From Datnioides undecimradiatus (taxonomy: Eukaryota > Chordata > Actinopteri > Lobotiformes > Datnioididae), in the NCBI GenBank assembly GCA_008933995.1, contig WARS01000031.1, forward strand, positions 4,120,001 through 4,184,000: a stretch of 64,000 nucleotides of DNA, given 5' to 3'. Shown piece by piece: positions 33,120 to 46,732 of the stretch. Position numbers and translations under genes: made by a program. The notes beneath the pieces are model-generated. The model saw only the letters and a program-made list of their open reading frames with translations. It was not told the DNA's origin and did not search any database. How positions within the stretch are numbered: the stretch's first letter is position 1; each line of letters opens with the position of its first letter.

Positions 33120-33720
33120 GCCTTGATGCATTTTACACCAGCCCAAAAACCTGCGTTGACAAGTTATCTGTGACCTGTGGTGAGAGCGGGAATGGCTGCG
33201 GTGAAAATCAATCTTCGCCTCTCCTCTCGCCTTGAATACCAGCAGAGCAAACAAACAGGCCTAAACAATACGATATATACCACATATCAATTACACTAAA
33301 TGCCTCAGTATCTATACTTCACTGTCCCAGGCACACACCGGTTACAAGGCACACACGCTGCTGTAAGACGATAATGGTGCTGCATTGTTCCTCACCATCT
33401 GGAGGGCTGATAAGGCCTGCCTGTGCATAGTTGATAATGAGAACAGGCAGAGGAAAAGTGAGTGTTAAACATTTCCTTGGCCCATGAAAAAGGTTCCATT
33501 AAGTCCACTGACCCCAATTGAATATTAATGAGCTAATTAACGGATTTATTGTTATGCGCAATTTCTGGAGGGGCATTTTTTTTTTCAAGTGCTATTATTT
33601 TTTCTAATTATTTTCTGTACTTTTTATAATTGAATCTTTGTAGCTGCCAGCATCCTGTTTGTGCCTTGGCAACGAGAAAAAAGCAGCTGGCATCTGTTTT
33701 GCCTTCTATTAGCTCGCTGT
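33120..33720. promoter_or_regulatory. Candidate conserved non-coding element
   Basis: Contains GAATATTAATGAGCTAATTA directly followed by ACGGATTTATTGTTATGCGC: clustered homeodomain and Sox-like (ATTGTTAT) sites within about 40 bases, in otherwise non-repetitive DNA. Inference from composition only. Confidence 0.33.
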
Positions 33721-34369
33721 AACTACAACAAAAACAGAAAAATGTTCTTTTCGATACCAGTGTTTTTGTCATCAAGACTACTCCCTGTGCCTCCGTCAGC
33801 GCAACACAAGTCCCAAAATGTTAGTCTTTAAATGCACCATCTTGTTTATCCGTTTTTAGAAATAGACTGGGCAAGTGATGTTCAGGTGTTGGATTACAAA
33901 AGTGCAATTACTTGGTTTACTGCAGGCTGCATTGCATGAAGGACTTGACAAAGGTTTAAATGGGCAGTGACAGCTGGGCTTGATAGATAGCATAATCAGC
34001 TGATGTAGAGGATGCACTGAAGCAGTCCTCAGTGGACAGCTGGAGAGTACAGCCAGATACTGAGAGAGATGGTAACCTTGAGAGGAATGACTACTAATAC
34101 TTTGTTTAATGGATACGTAAGATATGGACTGCAGCTTCAGGATCTACCTTCAACAGACTGTGTTCTTAATTTGTGCTCTTGTAATAAAAATTATGTATCC
34201 ATGCTGTATTTTGTAAAAACTCTGCAATCATTCAATCCAATATCAGTTTTATTTTATTTTTTAAACCTCACAATTTCCATGTAAATTCATCTTAATTACT
34301 TATAGCTTAAACAGTCCCAAATCTTCAGAAGACTTAGTTCCTGTGAGCTGCTCCCTTTGGATGTGTTTA

Positions 34370-34535
34370 GGATATCTTGAGAGAAACCTCAGGACAGACC
34401 CAGGATGAGCTGGAGGAGCTAGATTTCCCAGCTATCCTGAAAATGGCTAGGAATCCCCTAGGTAGAGCAAGAGCAATCGTGAGGAAAAGGACATGTGAGA
34501 TATTGTGGTTCCTGCTCCCCTGATCTGCGTACTGT
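34370..34535 (+). mobile_element. LINE 3'-terminal fragment
   Basis: GACAGACCCAGGATGAGCTG, followed by GGAGGAGCTAGATTTCCCAG and GAAATGGC-like sequence, then CTAGGAATCCCCTAGGTAG, closely resembles the end of a LINE ORF found widely in teleosts (peptide form RP.GQ.QD..E...). Only the tail is present; 5'-truncated copies are typical. Confidence 0.65.
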
Positions 34536-35699
34536 TGGGTCATGCTTTTCTTGTTAGGACTAGAATTGACCAGTTGCAGGTGTTGTATTTCCAGATGCAT
34601 TTTTCCAGCTGTCTTCAGGGTTTTGATCAGCTTGGATGGGCAACTCTACAAATTAGCATACAAAGACCAGGAAGCTAGAGCTATCCTACAGCTGGAAACA
34701 TTACTTCTGTTTGAAAGCGAATAAGAAGCAGCAGAGGCCACTCTGATAACCTTTTTGATAAGACTAACGTAATTATTATTGCATTTTGCTGTCTGCATGT
34801 TTGCGTAATTCTGTTTATGGCTGAAATTCAATTCCACCTTAATAAAACCATCAATTTCTTTTGGTTACTTCACCAATATAACTTAGAGTAATGAACTCAT
34901 TTTGCTGTTGTATGGAAATTTTGTCTCATTACAATAATTTTGCCTGATCCACTCTCAGCCGATATTAAGAGTAAGGCCCTACAGTCATAGCCTGGGTTAT
35001 TATGCTATACATCACAAAGTGCATTAGGCTCATAAAACCTGTCAACAATAAGGTTGGAAAGTTTGTGCCCATGGCCCAGCAGGTTAATATATTTCCTCCA
35101 AAGAGGACTAGAAGTTTCCTAGCTATATTGCTGCTATACAGAAACCAATTTTCTGCTAGTTGGGAACACCAGATTCAATACCCCCCCTTTTACACTTATT
35201 ACTTATCCATAATGGTCATAGGTGTGTTTCCTATCAAGATGGCTATTTAGTCCGTCATAATTTCTGTACAGAATGTATAACTCATCTCTTTGTGAAGTTG
35301 AAATCGCTGGTCAGATTCACTGGATGATTAGGTGAACGTCATGAGAGCAAACAGCCTCTCTGTAACTGGAGACTATTTTCATATGCACATAAAGTGAGTG
35401 AGATGAAATCAATTCCAGACACGGCGATGTTTTGTCTTCATAGGGCTAAGACTATGGTTGACTCAGCCTCACAGAGTTGGATCCCTATAATGTTGATTAA
35501 GTTGGCTTTTTCAATCCTTTTCCACACCACACCTAATGTATGTTTTGGAACACTTCAAACTAATTTTGGATTTAATATTTCAAACCTAACCAACATTGTG
35601 GAGACTCATTGTGGGATTAGAATAATTGAAAAAACACATGCAGCCACAACTTTCCAATAGTTCATTATCATTTTAACTACATCATTTTAGTGGTGAAAG

Positions 35700-36060
35700 C
35701 CACTGCTTATTGCAGTTTTTGGACATGTGGAGGGAATATGCATTTGCCTATAACTGACATCCCCTGATTGAAGCCATGATTGCCCTTGTGGCTGGCAAGT
35801 GAGTTGTACTCGCACTTATAAAGAACCAAAGTGGGGACAAAGATCAAACAACAGCGCATGGTAATTGTTTTGCAAACTGCATGTCAGCGTGAATGTGCGG
35901 CGCTGAAAGAGCCTTCTTTGCACAGCGCTCTAAGGCGTCAAATGCAGTTCTGAAATAGCTTGATGCTTCTTGAAGAGGGTAATCTTTTGTAACAATCAAT
36001 TACAATGCATTTCCCCCTCTGTCTAGGCCCTAATAGCTCCTGTCTGTGCACATGGAGAGG
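35700..36060. promoter_or_regulatory. Candidate conserved non-coding element
   Basis: Balanced-composition, non-repetitive stretch with AATATGCATTTGC (octamer-like), CAAAGATCAAACAACAG (TCF/LEF-like) and AACAATCAATTACAATGC. Proposed from motif content only. Confidence 0.28.
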
Positions 36061-37635
36061 CATGTCTAGTAAATATACACTGTTTTCCTTTTAAATGTCT
36101 TATAATATGCATGGGGAACACAGAAACACACTATGATAGAGGGGCTGAGCATCAAAGCTGGAGAAGCAATTCAGCCGAGTTTCTCAGTCAAAGAAATGAG
36201 AATGGAGCAGTTTGTGGCTTTCCTCCCATTAGCCAGATTGAATTACTGTGTTTTACTTTTAAGGGCCATCTGTTCTGGTTTAAGTCATATTTCTAAATCT
36301 GTCATGTTGGGTGAATGTGTGGAGAACGCTTCTTTGATGGGTGGGAACACTTTTTTTGCGGAAAATAAAATGATGTGTAAAGACTATTGTGACATCTGTG
36401 ACTTGCATGGAAATGCTGTTGGAGTCTGCAGATTTTTCAAGACAAGGGTCCATGTTACATTGCCTGGCATCAGTTGTATGGTAATATGGCTGTAATGACA
36501 TCTATGTGTAGTCGACAAATTGTCCCTCTGAAGGAGGCCCATCACATATAATGCACTTCACAATGTAACACAAGACATAAGGTTTGTCCCCCTTTTCTTT
36601 CAGATTTGAAAGCGTACACATATACTGAATCTGCACAGAGAAATAAAAAGAAAGACTGCAGTGTGTTGAGATAAAGAGCTGGAGTGATGAGTGATGTGGT
36701 TCACTCAAAGGCCGTAGTGTAAGAAGCCCCATATTGAATTGCAATATGAAAAGATTATTCAACTGCCAGACAGTATCAGAATGAAGTGAGAGATCTGACA
36801 TTGCTTTGTAGTCAATCACTTACAATTTGTATGAACTTCTTTTTATGTTTAACCAGGCTTTTTAGCATTTGCACTGGACAACTGTCATCTCTAAATGGCA
36901 GCATTGACCATTTGCTAGACCCCTCCCCTTAGCATTGATTTTCCAATAATAGTTTAACAGTTCTCAACATATTAAAGCATTGCGAATATGATTCTAGTAA
37001 GGAGGATACTCTGTATGTAAAAAACTTGAGTGTGGAATCTGTTTTTAGCCTTTCCAAAACCCCAAATTTAAGTGTAAACAATGGATTAAATAAAAGGAGT
37101 ACTTTTCTGCTCTAATGTGAGCTAATCTTAGCATGTCTGGCTAGCCAGTATACTATATTTAGTAACCGAGTAAAGTGTTACTTCTGAGGTTGCCACATAT
37201 GCACCATATCATATAGTTTTTTGTGGAGTTACAGACTGCATCGGAAAAAAAATAATGTTTTCCCCAATTTTGGAGCCTTGTTCTTCTTGCACAATATCAT
37301 GTACGTAGCCATCAATTGTATATTTTAGACTGCACGCTGTACTGTGGAGCTAATGTTAGCTAAGATTAGATAACTACAGCAAATATAATCCAGTAGCCTC
37401 AGTTGTTACATTAGCTTGAACTATAAATGGCTGCTGGTATGAAGTGAGGACCTTGCTGTTGCCAACTTCTGTCTGCAATTAAGGACTCATTGTTTCAAAG
37501 ATACTATAAATTTGCAATGGTATATCTGTCACTGTCTGACATCCTGACAGCTGTAAGTTTTGTACTCTTGTCATGCATTAGCAAAAACAAACTCATAAAT
37601 TCCGCAAAAATTGTTTTTAAATTGTTCCTTTTATA

Positions 37636-37685
37636 TACTTGTTTACTAAATCAGTCATTGTTGTGACAGATTTAGTAAACAAGTA
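37636..37685. repeat. Perfect inverted repeat, 17-bp arms with FOX-like motifs
   Basis: TACTTGTTTACTAAATC (37636-37652) is the exact reverse complement of GATTTAGTAAACAAGTA (37669-37685), with a 16-base spacer. Each arm contains TGTTTAC/GTAAACA, a forkhead-type motif. It could fold as an RNA hairpin or be the remains of a mobile-element end. Confidence 0.85.
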
Positions 37686-40600
37686 GGATCAGTAAGTCAG
37701 TTCAGTAATGTTACTATATGTTTCACTATGCTAAAGTAGGATACCAAGATAGCTTCAAACTTAATTAGTGCTCTCAGGCATTCATTTCTGTCATGTCATA
37801 TTCTTCCCTCTTTCTGAGTTGAAATGCTGACACGACTCTATACAATTTAGGCCTGGAAGAGCCTCTAAAATGTCAGTGATCCACTGTGCCGTTGCAAAGA
37901 TGGAGGTGCATGGCTTAAGGGGACAAACCATTTCCCTGCCAGCAGAAAGACTCTCCAGTACAACCTCTTTGCAGCCCAGCAGGCCTTGCACTGTCACTGA
38001 GTCCCACGATTGAATTGAATGGTCCACAGATTACTCAATTATTTCTATATACCAGCCTTCCATGGCAGACTAAAGGCCTATTATTGGAGGGACTGAGACC
38101 ATAGGAACTTATTACATGTGTGACCTTTTAAAGCCTTTCACCGTGATGGATCTCAGGTGAGAATTTACTGGAATCAATTTTTATCTGAAAGCTCGATGCT
38201 TGCTCACCGGCCCAGCCCTGTGTGAAACATTCACTTTATAAAAAAACAAAAAAGAGAGAATGAGAGAGACAGCCCCTTGACTACTGGAAATGGGCAACAT
38301 TTTAAAGCACCCCAAATGCCTTTGTGTCCTTTCCTCCCAAATTAAAGAGACTTTGAAATAGAGGGCTGGAGGAAGTGGTGGAGTATTGTGCTTAATCAAG
38401 GTAGAAATACAAAGACAGAGCCAGTTCCCCAAAGGTTCACATCAAAAGGTGCATCCCACTTTGTGAGCTATTTAATCAGTTAAAACACAGATGGCAGGCT
38501 GCCGCAATTAATTAATCATATATGAGGCATCCTGTACCTGCTAGCAGAAAGTATGTCAGTGCTACAGAGATCTCATTTGGATTTCATTGTAACTATGTGC
38601 CACCAGAATAATTGCTGAATATGAATAGGACTAGCTTTGGAAGCTATGCTGGACGTAATGCGCTGAATAAGAGCTACTGCTCTCCATCTTTATATTTTAC
38701 TTCTGCTTCATCATGGCAGGATAAAGGTCAGTTATTATTTTTTGCCAGAAATTTTAGGAAGCCAGCTCAGTTGTCTGTGACACTGCTTTGACATATGTAA
38801 GTATAGTGTGTAACACTATATTAATGTAATTCACACTGATATTGTTATGTTATTAAGTCATGGACCAACAAGAAGTTTGTGGGCGGGTTTTATATAACTG
38901 CATGTTTTGCTGCCTAGCAACATTTTTGCAAACTATTTTAATCTAAATATATTGTCATATTTCTTTTATCAGTCTCACCAAAGCTACTGTGAAGCACCAC
39001 CACAGATTCATGTTAACTGTAAATGACATTGCTGAGGTGGTTATGTCATTTGCCATTGATTGATTTGGAACAAAACAAGACAACAAAATGGCCTCCGCCA
39101 AGAAGCTAATGTGAAATAGTGCTGACTGAAATAAAACAAAAAGAGTTTTAAATTAAAAATTCAAAAAAGAGTTGATGCAAATCTGACAGTGCATGTGAAC
39201 CGCTCATCTGGACCTCTTCTCTGTGGAAAAGGTGAATCCAGCAACATGGGGAGGAAAGGTTTAGTGTGTCTCCATTTCAGTATCACAGTAGTAGATACTG
39301 TGTGGAAATTTGAAACTGTTGTGGTTCTCTCGTTCTCTCTTATTTCTCCACTTTCCCAAATGCAATGTAAAACTGAGGAAAGAAGTAGGCAGGGGCAGAG
39401 GCTACACAAACAAACACACAAGCACACAGATAAGCACGCACATAGGGATACACATGAAAACACAGTAGATCACAGCGTATACAGGCAGGTGAAAGTTTAA
39501 GATCTCCTGTGTAGTGACACAGCAGCAGGGAGTAGATTTCATTAAAATTATCTGCAGTATGGTTCATATTTTCAACAGTGTGTAATCTAACAGTCATCAT
39601 CCAGACCATCATACTTACGCAGAATTAATGGACAAACTGACCCCAGTGAAAAAATGAAACTGTCACAGCACCGACGACATCAAACTGCCATCAACATATA
39701 ATCATTGAAAATGGATGCATATCTGTTCTGATGTGGCATACAGTGGAGAGATGACTGGGAAACATGGCTATGTGAAAACGACATAAGAGACGTTCAAAGA
39801 ATTGCAAATAATAATGTTGTTTTGTTGTTATTTAGGATTTAGGGAAAAAAAATATTATTTTTGTGTCTCTGGCAAGTAACTCTTGCTAAAGAGGCAGTGG
39901 TGGTTGAATTTCAGAAAACTGTGTTTTCAATCATACAGTAGTATGTATGCATTCAAAATGCTTAAACAACATGATGTAAGTACCAAACAATTCAGGGTGT
40001 TGACAACAAAGTTTGAAATAACTACATATGTCATCCTCAGGTCTTTGTTTAACTTGTCTAACCTCGGACTTTGCAGCGCATTGCCTACAAAACTGCACTG
40101 TACATTATGATTGAACTGTGAAAAGGACCACTAGGTCCATTTGTCAAACATGAGAACATGGTTCTTCATTTGTGAAGGACATCTGTGAACAAATTAATCT
40201 ACTGTTCCAGTTGTACAGGGAGCAAACAATTGCAGAATAGAAAACTAAAACATTCACAGCTCACATACAGTACAAAGTACACCACACTCTGTCACTCACG
40301 TTCACATTCATACACTCACACATGCAGATACACACCCTGGTGTAGCTAGTAGACTTTTGGATCTCTCAGACTTTTTTTGGACATTTTATACATGATTTGT
40401 TTCCAGCAAGTCCCATCATGTGTATCCTTAGGAGTGCGAGGAGACTGCATCAAAACAGAGAGATAATCAAAAATAATATACTGTATACATCCTCTCTGGA
40501 TCATCCATACTCAACAAGGTGATGCGCCTTCTCTCTCTCTATTCTTTAGGAGAGGAGAAAATTGCACATGTAATAAAATCCAATTTTGTATTTCATTCTG

Positions 40601-41562
40601 AGAACTACAATAAACACAAAACAAGCAGTAAATAAGCTTTTCAAAAAGCTGATTACCAAAGCAATTTATTGCCAAGTCCAGGACTGTGTTAAAGCGAAGC
40701 AGCGCTGGAAAGTGGAGGGGCCCACATACCAAATCTTCCCTCCCTGAAGCTCTTTGCTTTCCATGTTATTAGCTGGGCTGCTTGGTGAGGAGCCAATCTG
40801 ATCAACTTATTTTACTATATAATGCTCTGGCTCTCGCTGAAAGCAGTTAAGAAAAGGATTGTGATTGAGGTCGTCCTTGCATCCATCACGGTGGTAAATG
40901 CAGCTACATATAGTATCAAGGCCTTTTCTCAGTGTTTGGGTCAGTGTTTAGTACAGTAGCCATGGGACCACAAGGATCTTGGACCCTTGCTCTGTCTTCA
41001 CCTGCACAGAAATATGGTAACAATACAATTATCCTGTTATTAAACACTCAATAGGTATCATATCAGCAAAATCCAAATTGTGCCAAAGTTAAGCTATCTA
41101 CTCCATTTTCAGTTTTACTCTCCCTATTTTAGTTCTGTTGTTTTTGTCAATGAACAATGATGAAAAATGTTTTAGGGTTCTTGTCTGCAGCATTGTATTG
41201 TATCTTAAATTAGCTCAAACTCTAGGTAGGGATTGAGGAATGAGCAAAAAGTAAAAAGTCTGCATAATATTTTTGAATATAAATTGAGGCAGTGATGGCA
41301 CAGGAGAAAATGCTATGTGGGGATTATTCACAGTTATATAATGTTAGGAAGAAAACCAGGCGCTTCTCATTTTGGTCACTTATCCCTCATTGTAAAGGTC
41401 TGTATATTTCATTGCTGGTGCAGCAGCTTAGGGGATACATTTCAAAGCAGCAAATAAAAATTGGCTAAACTTCCAAAATTAGCACTTCAAAGTCAAACAT
41501 GATTTGCAGCGAGGGAAGGGGTGGAAGCAGTGTGACTGTGAAAGTGCGTTTGTAAAAGCGAA

Positions 41563-41632
41563 ATGTGTGCGTGTGTGTGTCTGTGTGTGTGTGCGTGCTT
41601 GTGCAAGCGTGTGTGTATGTGTGTGTGTGGCG
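41563..41632. repeat. GT-rich alternating purine-pyrimidine tract
   Basis: Interrupted (GT)n with GTGC units. Similar interrupted GT/CA tracts occur at about 44,145-44,400 and 59,310-59,370. Such tracts can adopt Z-DNA and are usually length-variable. Confidence 0.8.
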
Positions 41633-42464
41633 GAGCTGATGTACAGAGTTCAGCATTAGGCCTTAGAACCAATTTCTAGGCAAATTGGTTTCATTTAAGA
41701 ATGAGATCACAGAGTAAGCAAACCTCTTTCAGGGCAAGTTCATGCATCTGTAGCCATTTATTTCAGTTTTATATGCATTGCTTGGCACAGGCTGTTTGTA
41801 GGTAGAATATGCATAATCTTAGCCATGGGCACCATGCTATAGTTAACGTGTTCACATTTACCTGTTATTACCATGAAGTTTAATAGTTTCTTTCATTTCA
41901 TTGCATTCTGTCGTAAAGCTCTTCAACAGTAATTTAGTATTTTGTTTTCTATATTCCTTCAAGCACTGTTGTGGAATCGGTGCTAATCAAAGCCACATGC
42001 AACTAATTGCCCTCTCCAGTCTCTTGCGAATAGCACAAGCAGGCCCATTAGGCATCAATAGAACATATGTTGGAGTGGGTGTGAAATTCAGTTTATTTTT
42101 AAGGGGAATAATAGTCACTTGACCACAGTTAGCATCTCTGCCCAAATTTCTGTCTATTCAAGAATACTGTATTCAGCACATTTCAAAACAAATAGCTTTG
42201 TCTCTTAGACCATAAGGTCACAGCTGCCTGTGTGAAGGACAGCATAATGGCTAGTAGAGAACATAGATTAACCATTCAAATTCAATAAATATTTACAGAA
42301 ACAAAAATACATCAACCACCCGCTTTGACATCAACATCACTTATTTTTTAGATGATCAGCTGCTTTTTGATTTTCAAACAGTCAAAGCTGAAATCCCACA
42401 TTTACACACTTAATGATGGCAGTACATCACAATATATTCCTGAGTTAACTGTCTGTCCATCCAC

Positions 42465-43010
42465 CTTTGATCAAGACCGATATATCTCAGCAATTTACAG
42501 CAATTTAGCACAACGCAATAAATTTTAACATAGATTGTCATGGTCCCAACAGGATACATTAACTGATTTTGGCGATCTTCTGACTTCACCCCAAGTGCCA
42601 CTGGCAGGTCAAACCTTTTAGTTGTGCTATGATATATAGTATCTCATCGTCTACCCGATGTATTGGCACGAACTTTGGAGCCAACATTCATGTTTCTCAG
42701 ATGATGTATTTTGTCAGATGTGGTCATCCATGGACTTTTTCCTCTAGCACCACCCTGAGGCTGATGTTTTAGCTCCTGAAATGTCTCAACAGTTGTTGGA
42801 TGGTTTGTTGTTGAATTAGAGGCCCACATGTGTGCTTTGTGTGTTGTGCTTATTGTTTAAATCCTAACATGCTAATTCAGCATGATGAACACAGTAAACA
42901 TTATACCTACTAAATGTCAACATGCTAGCATCATCACTGCATCTTCCCATGCTGATGCGAGCGTTTAGCTCAGCCACGGCCTAACAGAGCTGCTAGCATG
43001 GTATGACGTT
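42465..43010 (+). repeat. Diverged teleost interspersed repeat with internal sub-units
   Basis: Contains two or three degenerate copies of a sub-unit (about 110-180 bases apart) of the form TCTCAACA.TTGTTGGATGG..., TTGGCACGAACTTTGGAGCC, AACATTCATG.TTCTCAGATGA and TTTTCCTCTAGCACCACC. A tail of ACATGCTAGCAT-like words ends in CAGAGCTGCTAGCATGG. This layout is familiar from a very abundant non-autonomous repeat of teleost genomes. No coding capacity. Confidence 0.75.
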
Positions 43011-43373
43011 TCCATGTGATGGACAATAATTCTGATTCTTACTTGCTGAAAAACAAATAGTTGACATTTCTGGGTCTTTGTTTGTCTTGTATGTACAAGA
43101 GGTTTGTCTTGTATGTACTGCTGCAAAGCAGGAAGTCAGGGTTTGATGTGGTGGATGTGCACATGGATTGTGGATTGTGCACAGCAGTCTATCCATAAGT
43201 TAAATCAAGCAATTTAGTTACATAATCACCATCATATCTTAAGTACTGTTGATTAGCCATATTATTTTTACCTTTATCATATTTTTAAGTTCTTGTGACC
43301 AAGTATTGTAGAGATAAAATAAAAAAAACTTGTAGCATTGAGTGTTACAACACAGGTGCCATTGTACATTATT

Positions 43374-43394
43374 GTATTATATTATATTATATTA
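43374..43394. repeat. (ATATT)n pentanucleotide repeat
   Basis: About four units of TATTA. The same unit recurs around the assembly gap at 62,052-62,501. Confidence 0.85.
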
Positions 43395-46090
43395 AAATGG
43401 GTTCCCATAATATACCACATTGGACCCCAACTGTAATACCGTAATATTATTGTCATGCATTTTGACTGGAAAATAAGGGACATTTCTAAATGACAAACTC
43501 TCTGTCCCATCAAGAAAGTCATGTACTGTGGGATGGAAATGATTGTCCAGAGCTGTTATGCAGATAATGATTAGAATTTCCCACATGGCAATAATGAGGT
43601 TGATTCCTCGCCAAGAGTTGGACACCGCACCAATTTAGAAAATACACTGGCAGGAGGTTACTTTGAATATTACCTGAAGTAATCAAAATGCATGGCTAAC
43701 TATCAGTTCCTTCTCCCCAAAAAACTCTCATCCATAAAATTAAATTCAGTATAATTAGAGCTGTTGCACTGTTGATGGATCCAGAATGAAAGACTGAAAC
43801 ACTAGGTTCACTTATCTGCCTTCCTTGTGCTTTTTATTCTATGTGCACCCTTTATGACCATGCTCTGCTGACAGCTGTCCCTATGTCAATATGAATGTCT
43901 GTCAGGAGAGATTATACATCACATGAATCGAGGCAGATAATGAGCAAGAGGGAAGGGCACTTTTTAACACCCCCCTGTGTGCAACATATGACACAAGCCA
44001 AGCTAATTAAGCAGATGCCATAATGCAGTAATCAGGAACACAGAGGAGGTTGGAGAATTCGCAAACTTGAGTCATAACAGCACAACATTTGGTGCTTAAG
44101 AACTTCTCCACCACCGCAAGCAGATGGGAATGCCAAGCTGCAGTGCATGTGTATTTATGCGTGTGAGCATGCCTGTGTGTGTGTCTCATGTTTTGTAATT
44201 CTGGGTGCGCGTGTCTCAATAGTATCTCTGTGTGCATGCCTGTTTGTTACCTTATTCTTCATGTGCATATGTTTTATTTTATGGTTAGTATTAAAACGTG
44301 TTTGTGAGCATGTACACTCATGTTAAACCCATCCATGTGTTTGTGCGTGCACGTGCGCGATGGCACACACATTCTCACGCACACACACACGCAGCTTGGA
44401 ATCTGTATGTGTGTATGAATTTACAGCTGGGAACAGTGTTACCTGGTGAGGTGTTTTCCTCATTATTTTTCCGGAAAATGAGCAATCAGCCATATTGCAT
44501 GGGGCCTGATTGTTTCCCTCTGTAAATCAATCCAGGAATTGCAATTAAAATGTTCTCTTATGTGGTATAATTGATGTCTACCTAATCCTTTATTTGCACA
44601 CCTGCCGGTGAGTCTGAATTTTTAATGAATTTCTAATTAATGCTTTTTGTACACTTGATTTATGTGTTAGCGCATTATATTGCTGTTCTGTGTCCTGCCA
44701 GTAGAAAAGTGCCTACGTAATGACACATAATGTCATGCATGGGTTGAAGTTGAAGTTTGCCAGCTTTCACCGAAAAGGAAGAAGAATACTATGCAGGTCA
44801 GAATTAGACAGACTAATTAGCTGAGATAAAGTAAACGTTTATGGCTTTTCTATAGTTGTTGTAGGACTTCTTCATGCCCACATTCAGCTTGTTGTATATT
44901 CTAAATTATGTTTGCATGGACCTGTGTAAACTGACAAACTCCCCTACCTTTCCATTTTTATTTATGATTATACTCCTATATCTGGTGCTCTACACTAACT
45001 GCGAAGTGTGCAAGATTCATTGAGCGTTTATTCATGATGGTATGATGTGCAGCTTGCGATTTTTAGCACAGGTTTGATCTAATTCTCCCGCAGCGATTTG
45101 TCCTTTGACCTGCATTACACGCACACACGCATGCACGCACACACTTTGCATTGCAAACAGAAGGGTTACCTACACTTATCCAGGCAATTTACAGCTGAAC
45201 ATTAAATCTAAGGTAGTGACGTAAGATGACCAACTGCATGTCTTTTCGGTTTTTAGGGTCCAACATGTCACATGAGGTCTACTCACATGTGACATCATGT
45301 GAAATTAAAGGCTGCTGTCCAGACTTATGTATGGCATGTTACCTGTCACCTTTACCACTTGAACTGAATAAAATGAATGGTATGATGTTATATCATTCTC
45401 ATTTGTTCTCTGCTTTGAGTACTGAAAGGGGACAATATTTTCTCTCTAAGGAAATGATTTGCTTTCTCTTACTAGCAATTACTTAATAATCAATGGCTAC
45501 CTTTCACTAATTTTTCAAGGAATAGTGACAAACATTCACTTGTCCCACAGTTTCGTAATGATGATTTTCTTCTTTTCCCTGTCATCGTATGTTGAATATC
45601 TTTGGGGCTGTGGCTTTAATTAGAATACCAACCCAGTATTATTTAGAGATTGAGTAGCCACTGTCAAAATAAAAAGATTACTTGATTCATTAAAATAACG
45701 ACATGGAATAAGCAAAGTTATTGACATGAATAATCACTTGAAGGATCAGCTGCATATTTGACAGCTCCACCAGACTCAGTACATTGTTGGCTGTTGGTGT
45801 GTGCATCAGATAAACAGTGTCACACAGCTCCATTAACAGAGTCTTCTGGGAAAAGGACTTTTTAATACAGCTCTGCACCTCTGTTGCTGATGAGTTTGAA
45901 TGAGCTCAAACTCAATGAGCATTTATTTTCTCACTAATTTATTTGCTGTTGCATTTCATTTCCAGGCCAATTCACCCTCATAATCAGATGGCAATTAGTG
46001 AAGCATGAATCGCAGAGAGCAGCTCAGCTTAACTCACTCCCTTTTCATGACACCTGCACGCTCACGACAACACAGTTTGGAGAAGCATTC
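43395..46090. other. lmo1 3' flank, no gene seen
   Basis: AT-rich, with CA/GT-rich tracts near 44,150-44,400 and 45,115-45,150. The part at 44,540-44,760 (TTTTTAATGAATTTCTAATT and similar) is homeodomain-motif rich and may be regulatory. Confidence 0.5.
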
Positions 46091-46319
46091 TTTTATTCCA
46101 AATAAAATCGTGTTTAGTTCATTTTAAACAGCATTTCTAATTCCATCAGAACTCTGTAAAATGTAATAAAACTTGTTTTGTTGCATCATGTTTTGAAGAG
46201 GGACCTCAAATATATTTTCACTTGCAAGGCTTTTTATAGCGTTGCAGTTTCTGGAGACATGATTACATATCAACACGTGGGCCCGTCCAACTTTGGTTTT
46301 GGTACAAGAGAGGAAAACT

Positions 46320-46732
46320 CACTATGAACATTTAAGAATCTTTAATTCACACTAGTAATAAAATTGCATTACATTTCATAAAATAAATGTTCCAGTTTAT
46401 ATATACAGAGAAAACAGACTGTACATACCCTCCAATGAACCATTTCTGAAATGAAAATAAAACAAACCGGAAACAAATTTCACAAAACATACAAGCAATA
46501 CAGTGCTCAGCTAAGCAGGCACAACTGTACATCAAAATTTGTAACTGCTCAGTGTTGGGGTGTGGGAGGGGCAAAAAGTTGAACATTTACAATAGAGTCC
46601 TTAGGGACTGATAAAGGGGTCTTAAAAAGTATTGCAGGCAAGCAGACAGACGCTTGTCTTTTTCCAAGTGCAGCAGAACATCCATCTCGTGTGTAAAGTG
46701 TGGAGCCGATTGTTGCTGCCACGAGGTTCCAA
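46320..46732 (-). other. lmo1: lmo1 3' untranslated region (inferred)
   Basis: AU-rich sequence downstream of the stop. A minus-strand ATTAAA (46346-46341) followed by T/G-rich sequence gives a likely end near 46,320. The next canonical AATAAA on this strand is at 46097-46092 and would give a UTR of about 650 bases. Confidence 0.45.

Larger units (their letters stand above)
24961..34365. other. Gene desert between ric3 and lmo1, part 1
   Basis: No exon with recognisable protein similarity. Open frames here are short and lack coding signatures. Stretches such as 28,640-29,110 and 33,120-33,720 are low in simple repeats and rich in homeodomain-type TAATTA/AATTAA and GATA motifs, so they may be regulatory. 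A 9-bp inverted repeat (30495-30518) and a G10 run (31927-31936) were noted. Confidence 0.5.
34536..42460. other. Gene desert between ric3 and lmo1, part 2
   Basis: No gene recognised. Noted inside: a candidate regulatory stretch (35,700-36,060), a perfect hairpin (37636-37685), and a GT-rich alternating tract (41563-41632). Confidence 0.5.
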
